Shown: positions 10,960 to 19,158 of the stretch, piece by piece
How positions within the stretch are numbered: the stretch's first letter is position 1
Layout of the letters: every line of letters starts with the position of its first letter
Made by a program: the position numbers and the translations under genes
The notes under the pieces: model-generated
What the model was told of the DNA's origin: nothing
The model's input: the letters and a program-made list of their open reading frames with translations, nothing else
Database searches by the model: none
Assembly (NCBI GenBank): GCA_013696975.1
Contig: JACCXO010000026.1
Coordinates: 1-37,948, forward strand
Origin: Nocardioidaceae bacterium
Lineage (GTDB): Bacteria; Actinomycetota; Actinomycetes; Propionibacteriales; Nocardioidaceae
Reading direction: 5' to 3'
DNA: 37,948 nucleotides

Positions 10960-12135
10960 GTGACGGTGCGCAAGATCGGAGTCGAGGAAGAGCTTTTGCT
11001 GGTGGACCCTGAGACGAGGGAGCTGGCTGCCGTCTCGCAACATGTGATTGCCGGTCACCATGCGCTGGAGGCCGAACGGGCACGCGCGATGCACGGAGAC
11101 TCCGGGACAGCTGGTGGAGGCCGCGATGCTGAGGGCACCGAGGCCTTGACGGTTGACCAGGAGATCTTCCTTCAACAACTCGAAACGGCGACGGTACCGT
11201 GCACCTCTCTGGCCGAGCTTGAGAGCGACCTGCGTCGGTGTCGCCGCGTGGCGGCCGAGGCTGCCGCCACCGCCGGGGCGGCCATCGTCGCTGTGGGGAC
11301 CGCGGTGGTGGGGAACGCGCCAGCTGTCGTGACGCCCAATGCGAGATACCAGCGGATCATCGACGAGTTCGGTTCACTCATCCGCAATGTCGTCGTCAGC
11401 GGGATGCATGTGCATGTGAGTATCGAAGACGACGAAGAGGGAGTCGGCGTCATTGATCGAGTGCGACCGTGGCTCCCGATCCTGCTCGCGTTGAGCGCCA
11501 ACTCGCCGTTCGTGCATGGCGTCGACACCGGCTTTGCCTCATGGCGATCCCAGATGTGGGGGAGGTGGCCCAGCGCGGGGCCAACCGAGCCGTACGGCGA
11601 CGCGGCGGGCTACCACGCCGTCGCTGAGGCGATGATGGCCTCTGGTGCGTCGATGGACAGAGGCATGCTGTACTACGACGCCAGGCTGGCCGAGACCTGG
11701 CCCACGGTCGAGATCAGAGTCGCCGACGTCTGCACCGAGGTGGGCGATGCCGTGCTGGTCGCGGCACTGACCCGCGCGCTCGTGGAGACCGCCGCTCGTT
11801 CATGGCGCGCTGATGAGGCGCCACCGGCATGGCGAACCGATCTTCTTCGCGCCGCACAGTGGCGCGCCGCGCGCTATGGCGTGGCTGGGCAGCTGATGCA
11901 CCCACAGACGCGCGAACTGCAGCCCGCGCGGATGGTCGTCGAGAGCCTGATGGCCCACACAGCGGAGGCTCTGGCAGAGGCCGACGACACGGAACTGGTC
12001 GCAGCTACTTTCCAGCGTCTGCTCGCGCGAGGCGCAGGTGCCAGTCGCCAGCGTGCCATTGCAGAAGCTCGAGGCAGCTTGACCGCCGTCGTCGACGACC
12101 TCATCGTCCGGACGAACACGACCTCCAGGGATTGA
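10960..12135 (+). CDS. Carboxylate-amine ligase / GCS2 family glutamate-cysteine ligase (YbdK-like)
   Basis: KIGVEEELLLVDPETRELAAVSQHV...VSGMHVHVSIEDDEEGVGVIDRVRPWLPILLALSANSPFVHGVDTGFASWRSQMWGRWPSAGP. Confidence 0.92.
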   Translation: MTVRKIGVEEELLLVDPETRELAAVSQHVIAGHHALEAERARAMHGDSGTAGGGRDAEGTEALTVDQEIFLQQLETATVPCTSLAELESDLRRCRRVAAEAAATAGAAIVAVGTAVVGNAPAVVTPNARYQRIIDEFGSLIRNVVVSGMHVHVSIEDDEEGVGVIDRVRPWLPILLALSANSPFVHGVDTGFASWRSQMWGRWPSAGPTEPYGDAAGYHAVAEAMMASGASMDRGMLYYDARLAETWPTVEIRVADVCTEVGDAVLVAALTRALVETAARSWRADEAPPAWRTDLLRAAQWRAARYGVAGQLMHPQTRELQPARMVVESLMAHTAEALAEADDTELVAATFQRLLARGAGASRQRAIAEARGSLTAVVDDLIVRTNTTSRD

Positions 12136-12555
12136 GTCAAGGGCGTTCAAAAAGCCACACCTTCCCCAGGCTGGATTCTCATAGCCGTTGGCTTTGGCGG
12201 GGCCGGATCGCCATCCGGTTCGGCAACCGCAAACCCGCTCCGGACAGGGCCGCGGGGTGCTGGCAGTTCCATGGGCACCCTCTCTGCCAATCTCGCCCAG
12301 CCGGCCCAGGCCCGAGGTGGCTGTTGCCAGCACAGTGCCCCATTGTTGCAACGGCACACGTGGCCTTCGGTGTCGCAATTCTCGGGGCTGCGGGGTTGAT
12401 CGGCCCGGTGCCCGGCTTCAGTCAGCATGACTGCGAGCGAAACCCCGTTGCGCGTCGCCCCGCACGACCGCAAATCGTTCACATGCTTGAAAATCCGGCC
12501 AGATTTGGTCCGAGGGGTGCAAAAAGCGTTCATGAGCACCGAAGTGCGGCCAGGT

Positions 12556-13551
12556 CTAGGCGTGCAGGCGTCGTTGAGCGCCTTCGAGCGTGCGCCGCGC
12601 CAGCTCGGCCCTGAAGCACGGAAGGTTCGGGAGACCCATTGGAGCCGGCTGGGTGGACATCATCGCGCTGTAACAGCCGAGCCCAGTCAGGAAGCCCGTG
12701 ACGTCCCGCTCAGCAGTGAGCTGAAGGTTCAGCGAGGCGATCATCTCGTCGAAGAGCGGCGTCTCCACCCACTCCAGGCCGAGACACATGGTGTCGCCCC
12801 ACAATGGTCCCAGCCGACTCATGCCCCAGTCGAGCAAGACGGGCTGGCCGGTGCCCCGCCGCATCAAGATGTTGTCGTGGCGGATGTCCCAATGACAAAA
12901 GGTGTCACCGATCAGCCCGGCTCGAGTATTGAAGAGTATTTCTCGAACACCGGTGAGGTCTTGTCGCACCCACTGCGGCAGCGCCCCAATTTCGCGTTCC
13001 GCCGGCGCCTCGAATGCGGCAAGGTATTTGTCGAACCCCGACACCGCCGTAGCCGTCACGCCCAGGTCAGGCGCCGGGGTGAGTTCTCGTGTCTGCGCCT
13101 GCACCGCTTCGAGCACGCCTGCCTTGTGGTCGTCATCTCCCCACTGCGGGTGATCGCCCTCGATGTCCTCGAGCAGGACCGCGACCCAGTCCCCGTCGTC
13201 ATACGTGCCAAGGAGGTCAGCGCGGTATGGCGCCGGAGCCAGCCGCGACAGCACCTCGATCTCGTGCCGGAAGTGGCTGGGCGTCTCGGGGTTGATGCTC
13301 GCGCTGACCGCTTTGACAAAGGCGCGCGCCCCGTTCGCACCGCGCACGCTGGCCGCCACGGCCGGCGACATTCCACCCGTGCGAGGCGTCACGTGCACAA
13401 CCGGGGCGCCGAGCTGCGTTTCCACCCACGTGTGTACGTCGGACGAGGCGTCGTCGTACGCCACCCGCACCCCGTGCAACCGGATTGCCGCTGAGCCGTC
13501 GGAGACCGATGCGGCCTCGCTGGTCGACGACGACGCTGCAAGCTCGCTCAA
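12556..13551 (-). CDS. APH-fold phosphotransferase family protein (second gene of the pair)
   Basis: TTG start at 13551 overlaps the upstream gene's stop (TTGA). Contains FCHWDIRHDNILMRRGTGQPVLLDWGMSRLGP (kinase catalytic loop and DWG metal-binding motif). Confidence 0.85.
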   Translation of the reverse strand: MSELAASSSTSEAASVSDGSAAIRLHGVRVAYDDASSDVHTWVETQLGAPVVHVTPRTGGMSPAVAASVRGANGARAFVKAVSASINPETPSHFRHEIEVLSRLAPAPYRADLLGTYDDGDWVAVLLEDIEGDHPQWGDDDHKAGVLEAVQAQTRELTPAPDLGVTATAVSGFDKYLAAFEAPAEREIGALPQWVRQDLTGVREILFNTRAGLIGDTFCHWDIRHDNILMRRGTGQPVLLDWGMSRLGPLWGDTMCLGLEWVETPLFDEMIASLNLQLTAERDVTGFLTGLGCYSAMMSTQPAPMGLPNLPCFRAELARRTLEGAQRRLHA

Positions 13552-14582
13552 CGGTTCCGCAACCGTTCGGCCAGCCAGTCCCGAGTGACCTCTTCGTACC
13601 AGGTCTGATGGTCGCGAAGGTGCGGTGAGCCAGGTGGCACCGGCTCGGTGATCTGCAGGCCCCAGAACGACCAGAGCACGGCCAGCAGGCTGTCGATGGC
13701 AATTGGCTCGACATCGCGGCTCAACTGGTGCCCGGCGCACATCGACTCGACGTCGAGACCGTCACCGCGGGCGGACAGCAACAGGCAGACCAAGTCGATC
13801 CACTTCGCCCCGAGGACCGGCCAGTTCCAGTCAACGAACCACACGTCGCCGGCCGGTCCGATCAGGACGTTGTCGTCGCGCAGGTCCATGTGCACGATGC
13901 TCTCGCCGGCAAGGAGCTTTGAGTCGTCCCGGCACAGCTGCTCGACCGTGTCCAGCCACTCGCTGTCGCCGGTGCTCTCACGGAGAAGGGTCATCCGCTC
14001 ATCGAAGTCCGCCATTAGGTGCTCGTCGGCGCGTTCCAGATGGAGTCCGGCGGGGACGCGGGTCAGTGCCGGAGCCGTGGCCGCCAACTTGTCGAGGACC
14101 AGGTGGAGCTGGTCAGACTGCCAGGGTCTCCGGGGAGGCGCTCCTTCGACATACTCGAAGGCCACGATGATCCAGCGCAACCCGGCGACCTCCGCGTCGT
14201 GGTGCCAAAGCAGGGCTGGTGCGCCGATGCCGTCGGGCAGCAGGCTGAGCTTGCGCACCTCGTCTCGATAGGCGTCGCTGAGTGGCCAGCCGTGCAGCTC
14301 GTCGTCCGCCGATGAAGCCGCCTTGACGAACACATCTCGGCCATCGTCGAGTTCCAGCCTGGATGCGAAGCCGGGCGTGAAGCCCGTGCCGGTGGACTGC
14401 GCCGCGACGACAGCGGCTCCGACGGTGTCCGAGATAAGCTCCCGCACACCCGGCGGCAGATCGCGCCATTGGGGTCGGCGCGCGGTGGCACGGACGGGTA
14501 CGACGACACCGTCACGCGTGGTGACCTGGTCGAGCTGCCACTCGGGCGAATCGCGCACCCTGACGCCTACGTCCCCGTTCAT
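13548..14582 (-). CDS. APH-fold phosphotransferase family protein (first gene of the pair)
   Basis: SIVHMDLRDDNVLIGPAGDVWFVDWNWPVLGAKWIDLVCLL catalytic and metal-binding motifs. Confidence 0.88.
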   Translation of the reverse strand: MNGDVGVRVRDSPEWQLDQVTTRDGVVVPVRATARRPQWRDLPPGVRELISDTVGAAVVAAQSTGTGFTPGFASRLELDDGRDVFVKAASSADDELHGWPLSDAYRDEVRKLSLLPDGIGAPALLWHHDAEVAGLRWIIVAFEYVEGAPPRRPWQSDQLHLVLDKLAATAPALTRVPAGLHLERADEHLMADFDERMTLLRESTGDSEWLDTVEQLCRDDSKLLAGESIVHMDLRDDNVLIGPAGDVWFVDWNWPVLGAKWIDLVCLLLSARGDGLDVESMCAGHQLSRDVEPIAIDSLLAVLWSFWGLQITEPVPPGSPHLRDHQTWYEEVTRDWLAERLRNR

Positions 14583-14894
14583 GTGAGGGGAGTCTGCCTT
14601 GTGCGTGACCGCGGCACCAACGGGTTAGACCGGATGCTGTCATGAGGCGCTGGACTGGCGAAGCGCTCGGCGCTTTAGACAATGCGCCCCCTGGTAGCAA
14701 GAGCTGCGCGTCAACGGGATGACCAACACGTCCGGCGGCGGCGTCTCAGTCCGTGCTGCGCCGGGGAGAATTCGTGCGGGTCAGCCAGGAAGCGAGCGGA
14801 GCACTTCGGCCGCCGATCACGGCGGCGGTCACGGCGATGGTGATGATCGACCCGGTCGCCGACGTGAACAAGTTCGGATCGGAACTGTGCGCAC

Positions 14895-15070
14895 GGCCTG
14901 GAACTCAGCGACCATCGCCAGCACGTTGAACAGCAGTCGCCCGACCGGATCGTTCGGGCCGTGGACTGAATGGCCATGCTGAAATCGGACCTTTTCTGGC
15001 GGTCAGGTCGTCAACGATATCGCGTGCATCGGTCAGTGACCACGCCAGGCAGTCGAGGGCGCACGTTCGA
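14895..15070 (-). pseudogene. Fossil serine recombinase (resolvase family), catalytic-domain fragment
   Basis: Minus-strand conceptual translation LDCLAWSLTDARDIVDDLTARK/VRFQHGHSVHGPNDPVGRLLFNVLAMVAEFQA, with a frameshift at the / in an AAAA run; matches the resolvase pattern LDRLARSLxDARxIxDxLTARGVxxxxGGSVxDPxDPVGRLLFNVLAMVAEFE. Confidence 0.8.
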
Positions 15071-15179
15071 TTAGCGTGCAGTCAAAGCCGACTCCGCGCC
15101 AGAGAAGGCAGTACGGGACCGTCCTTAGGACGTGTAACCCGATCGGGTGGGCTCCGGTGATCAGTGGTGGTGCGCGCGG

Positions 15180-15509
15180 TCAGCGGCTCTGCAGTTCTTC
15201 GCGCGCGACGCGGCGGGCAATGTCTTCGACCTCGGCCGAGGTGAGTTCACCGACGGGGCGTTCATGTACGGCCTGCCGGAGCAGGCGGCGCACCAGCGCG
15301 GAAGTAGGAATGTGTTCGGCGGCGGCCTGCCGGCGCAACCGTGCATCCAGCTCTCTGTCGATGCGTAGATGTAACGGGGTGTCCAGCGCGCTGGCCTTTT
15401 CAGCGATCTCAGCCTCAGCGGACTCGGCCTCTTCCTGAGCGACCTCGGCGAGGATCGCTTCATGTCGGTCTCGGCGAGCGGTTCGCGCCTTCTTGGTGGT
15501 GTCAGCCAT
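15180..15509 (-). CDS. Ribbon-helix-helix (CopG/BrnA-like) antitoxin-type protein
   Basis: ALDTPLHLRIDRELDARLRRQAAAEHIPTSALVRRLLRQAVHERPVG is RHH-like; ATG overlaps the upstream stop (TGATG). Confidence 0.8.
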   Translation of the reverse strand: MADTTKKARTARRDRHEAILAEVAQEEAESAEAEIAEKASALDTPLHLRIDRELDARLRRQAAAEHIPTSALVRRLLRQAVHERPVGELTSAEVEDIARRVAREELQSR

Positions 15510-15812
15510 CACTGAGCCTCCTTGCCCTCGAGGTATTCGCGAAGGTCAGCCCCGCGCGACTTCCACGCAGTGACCCCGGACCTATCCCGCGGATCGACAA
15601 TCACGGCGAGCACGAACCAAAGCTAGACGAGTAGCCGATGATCCGGGTATACCCAACCCGACTCTTCGGGTCCGGCACGCGCACTACCCGGTGCGGATCG
15701 CTAGCTGCTTCGAGTGTCCAGCCCCGGTCGATGTTGTCGGGCCGGGATTAGCAAGCCGAACGGCTGTGGATATGTGCAGCACCTCGTCGTTCCACCACAA
15801 CTCTCCAGACAC
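15509..15812 (-). pseudogene. Toxin-like partner gene carrying two frameshifts
   Basis: GTG start; spliced minus-strand translation (V)SGELWWNDEVLHISTAVRLANPGP/DNIDRGWTLEAASDPHRVVRVPDPKSRVGYTRIIGYSSS/LWFVLAVIVDPRDRSGVTAWKSRGADLREYLEGKEAQ*; frames switch at about 15740 and 15621. Confidence 0.7.
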
Positions 15813-15821
15813 ACGCTCTAC

Positions 15822-15840
15822 TGTAGCGCATTACGCTACA
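15822..15840. promoter_or_regulatory. Palindromic operator candidate immediately upstream of the TA-like operon
   Basis: TGTAGCG-CATTA-CGCTACA, 7-bp perfect inverted repeat 10 nt upstream of the GTG start at 15812. Confidence 0.65.
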
Positions 15841-15982
15841 TCACGTTGAGCCGGATCATCGCTCAGGTGAGCTGGCACTTTCGGTAGGCGGGGCGTCATA
15901 CGTGCACAGTGTCCTTCTTCCGCCCGAGCGACGCGATTTTTTTGCCTGTAAAGGGGTTAGGAATCGTTGCCAGCCGATTTCC

Positions 15983-16048
15983 TGGCTGCTCGACGCGCAC
16001 TTTCTGGCTGCTCAACACCGATTCTGTGGCTGCTCAACGAAGGTGAGG
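15983..16048 (+). repeat. Three tandem units with exact 22-nt period upstream of lepA
   Basis: TGGCTGCTCGACGCGCACTTTC / TGGCTGCTCAACACCGATTCTG / TGGCTGCTCAACGAAGGTGAGG starting at 15983, 16005 and 16027. Confidence 0.85.
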
Positions 16049-16140
16049 GGCGTGGGAGAATGGCGGTGCGGGTGCGTCGTACCCGCGCCCAGGAACGTGG
16101 CCCGCTCCGGCCCTCCGACAGAAACGAACGAAAGGCGCTC

Positions 16141-18012
16141 GTGCCCCAGAACCTCGCCTCGGCGCCGCAACCCGGCAGCACCGAGCCGTCGATCATCCGC
16201 AACTTCTGCATCATCGCGCACATCGACCACGGCAAGTCGACCCTGGCTGACCGGATGCTGCAGCTGACAGGGGTGGTCGACGCCCGCCACGCCCGCGCTC
16301 AGTACCTCGACCGGATGGACATCGAGCGAGAGCGCGGCATCACGATCAAGAGCCAGGCGGTCCGGATGCCGTGGACGGCGTCGGACGGCGCCGACGCCGG
16401 CACGACGTTCGTGCTCAACATGATCGACACGCCAGGCCATGTGGACTTCACCTACGAGGTCAGCCGGTCGCTCGAGGCGTGCGAGGGTGCGGTGCTGCTG
16501 GTCGACGCCGCTCAGGGCATCGAGGCGCAGACACTCGCCAACCTCTACCTCGCTCTCGACGCGGATCTCGACATCATCCCGGTGCTCAACAAGATCGACC
16601 TGCCCAGCGCTCAGCCGGAGAAGTATGCCGCTGAGCTCGCCCACATCATCGGTTGCGACCCTGACGACGTGTTCAGGGTGTCGGCGAAGACAGGGGAAGG
16701 TGTCGAGGCGCTGCTCAACAAGATCGTCAGCACCGTGCCAGGGCCGAAGGGCGACGCAGCTGCCGCGCCTCGCGCTCTCATCTTCGACTCCATCTACGAC
16801 ACCTATCGCGGCGTCGTCACCTATGTGCGGGTGGTCGACGGCAAGCTGAGCCATCGAGACCGCATCAAGATGATGTCGACAGGGGCGGTGCACGAGATGC
16901 TCGAGGTGGGGGTCATCTCGCCCGAGCCGATGAAGGCCAAGGAGATAGGAGTCGGCGAGGTCGGCTACCTCATCACCGGCGTCAAGGAGGTCAGACAGTC
17001 ACGGGTGGGTGACACCGTCACCTCGTCGGTCCACGGAGCAACGCAGGCGCTCGGCGGCTATCGCCATCCCAACCCGATGGTCTATGCCGGGCTGTATCCG
17101 CTGGACGGTGACGACTACCCCACCTTGCGGGATGCCTTGGACAAGCTGCAGCTCAATGACGCGGCGCTGGCCTACGAGCCCGAGAGCTCAGGCGCGCTGG
17201 GCTTCGGCTTCCGGTGCGGCTTCCTCGGGCTGTTGCACATGGAGATCGTCCGTGAGCGCCTCGAGCGGGAGTTCAACCTCGAGCTCATCTCGACCGCACC
17301 CAACGTGGTCTACCGCGTCGTCATGGAAGACCGCTCCGAGATCACCGTCACCAACCCGAGCGAGTATCCAGGCGCCGGCAAGATCGCGGAGGTGTTCGAG
17401 CCGGTGGTGCGGGCCACGATCCTCACACCATCGGAATTCATCGGCGTCATCATGGAGCTCTGCCAGACTCGCCGCGGTGCCTTGCAGGGAATGGAGTACC
17501 TCTCCGCGGATCGCGTCGAGCTGCGCTACACATTGCCCATGGCGGAGATCGTCTTCGACTTCTTCGACGCGCTCAAGTCGCGCACCAAGGGCTATGCGTC
17601 TCTCGACTACGAGCCGATTGGCGAGCAGGCAAGCGACCTGGTCAAGGTCGACGTACTCCTGCACGGCGACCCGGTCGATGCGTTCTCCGCGATCGTGCAC
17701 CGCGACGCCGCTTATGCGTATGGCGTCCAGCTGGCACAGAAGCTCAAGGAGCTCATCCCGCGTCAACAGTTCGAGGTTCCGATCCAGGCGGCCATTGGCG
17801 CCCGCGTGATCGCCCGCGAGACCATCAGGGCGATCCGCAAAGACGTGCTGGCCAAGTGTTATGGCGGCGACATCTCCCGCAAGCGCAAGCTCCTTGAGAA
17901 GCAGAAAGCGGGCAAGAAGCGCATGAAGATGGTCGGTCGAGTCGAGGTGCCGCAGGAGGCCTTCATCGCTGCCCTCAACACCTCGGAGACTCCCGAGAAG
18001 GCCAAGAGGTAG
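16141..18012 (+). CDS. lepA: Elongation factor 4 (LepA)
   Basis: GTG start; [59 protein letters not shown]-terminal [22 protein letters not shown]. Confidence 0.97.
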   Translation: MPQNLASAPQPGSTEPSIIRNFCIIAHIDHGKSTLADRMLQLTGVVDARHARAQYLDRMDIERERGITIKSQAVRMPWTASDGADAGTTFVLNMIDTPGHVDFTYEVSRSLEACEGAVLLVDAAQGIEAQTLANLYLALDADLDIIPVLNKIDLPSAQPEKYAAELAHIIGCDPDDVFRVSAKTGEGVEALLNKIVSTVPGPKGDAAAAPRALIFDSIYDTYRGVVTYVRVVDGKLSHRDRIKMMSTGAVHEMLEVGVISPEPMKAKEIGVGEVGYLITGVKEVRQSRVGDTVTSSVHGATQALGGYRHPNPMVYAGLYPLDGDDYPTLRDALDKLQLNDAALAYEPESSGALGFGFRCGFLGLLHMEIVRERLEREFNLELISTAPNVVYRVVMEDRSEITVTNPSEYPGAGKIAEVFEPVVRATILTPSEFIGVIMELCQTRRGALQGMEYLSADRVELRYTLPMAEIVFDFFDALKSRTKGYASLDYEPIGEQASDLVKVDVLLHGDPVDAFSAIVHRDAAYAYGVQLAQKLKELIPRQQFEVPIQAAIGARVIARETIRAIRKDVLAKCYGGDISRKRKLLEKQKAGKKRMKMVGRVEVPQEAFIAALNTSETPEKAKR

Positions 18013-18023
18013 CTCAGGCGACC

Positions 18024-18956
18024 TTGCGACACGACGTGACGATCCCACCGGGTCTGGCCGCGCAGGCCCAGCTCGGGCCTGACTGGGTCGACTGGTTCGA
18101 CCGACTGCCGACGATCGCCTCCGACGTCCTCGACGAGTGGCAGCTGACCCTGGACGGGGCCGCCATGCATGGTTTTGCCTCACTGGTACTGCCGGTGCGC
18201 ACCGAGACGGACATTCCCGCCGCGCTCAAGCTCACGTTCGACGAGGACGACGAGTCCCTGCACGAGGGTCTCGCGCTGCAGCGATGGGCAGGTCGCGGCA
18301 CGGTCAAGCTGCTGCGAGCAGACCCGAACCGGCGTGCGCTGCTGCTCGAGCGGTTGCACACCCAGGACCTCAACGGTGTCGACGACCTGGAGGCGTGCGA
18401 GATTGTCGCTCGCTTCTACCCGCGGATCCACGTGGCTGCCTTGCCGCAGCTGCGTACGGTCACGTCGTACGTCGACGAGTGGCTGACCGCCCTGGCGACG
18501 GTGTCGCCCGGTGGTCCGCTGCCCAGGCGCATGGTGAAGCAGGCGCTCTCCTTGGGCCGGGACCTGGTGGAGGACCCGGACAGCACCGGCCGCATCACGC
18601 ACGGCGACCTGCACTACGAGAACGTCCTCGCCGCCGATCGGGAGCCCTGGCTCGTGATCGACCCGAAACCGATGTCCGGGGACCCGCACTACGAATGCGC
18701 CCCGATGCTGTGGAACCGCTGGGGCGAGCTCGTCGCCTCGGGGGACATCCGCTGCGGCCTACGACGCCGCTTCCAAACGCTCATCGACGCGGCAGGGCTC
18801 GACGAGGACAGGGCCCGCGACTGGGTCGTGGTGCGGAGCATCATCAACGCCCACTGGTCGATCGAGGAGGCGGAGCGCGCTCGCCGTGACCTCGACGCGG
18901 ACGAGCACGCCTGGATCACGCTGTGCGTCACCACGGCGAAGGCGGTCCAGGACTAG
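18024..18956 (+). CDS. Aminoglycoside/hydroxyurea-type phosphotransferase (APH(6)-like)
   Basis: TTG start; ALKLTFDEDDESLHEGLALQRWAGRGTVKLLRADPNRRALLLERL, ITHGDLHYENVLAADREPWLVIDPKPMSGDPHYECAPMLWNRW. Confidence 0.9.
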   Translation: MRHDVTIPPGLAAQAQLGPDWVDWFDRLPTIASDVLDEWQLTLDGAAMHGFASLVLPVRTETDIPAALKLTFDEDDESLHEGLALQRWAGRGTVKLLRADPNRRALLLERLHTQDLNGVDDLEACEIVARFYPRIHVAALPQLRTVTSYVDEWLTALATVSPGGPLPRRMVKQALSLGRDLVEDPDSTGRITHGDLHYENVLAADREPWLVIDPKPMSGDPHYECAPMLWNRWGELVASGDIRCGLRRRFQTLIDAAGLDEDRARDWVVVRSIINAHWSIEEAERARRDLDADEHAWITLCVTTAKAVQD

Positions 18957-19158
18957 CCGGGGCCGGCCGACGTGTGGGGGTCGCCCACATCACATCACCG
19001 ATCGACGGATCAGTGCGTCCTTTGCCGCTCAGCCCCGTAGGCTAGACCACATCGGTCCGTACCGTCCTGCCTCGGACCCTGTGTATGTCGACCCCCACGC
19101 GCCGCGACGGCCTCGGCCCGCGCCGGGCAGGACGACCCTTCAACGTTCGGAGTAACCC

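Noticed and set aside
12147-12539. Cys-containing minus-strand ORF (CDTEGHVCRCNNGALC) between the GCS2 ligase and APH genes
   Set aside because: Possible small zinc-binding protein, but no recognisable family, no clear RBS and overlapping ORFs on both strands; kept only as a note.
14711-14890. Possible C-terminal membrane-protein fragment (LFTSATGSIITIAVTAAVIGGRSAPLASWLTRTNSPRRSTD) next to the recombinase fossil
   Set aside because: Hydrophobic stretch is plausible but no start codon context or family could be assigned; may be chance translation in decayed DNA.
15983-16048. CRISPR array
   Set aside because: Only three 12-nt conserved cores with 10-nt variable gaps; far too short for repeats and spacers and no cas genes.
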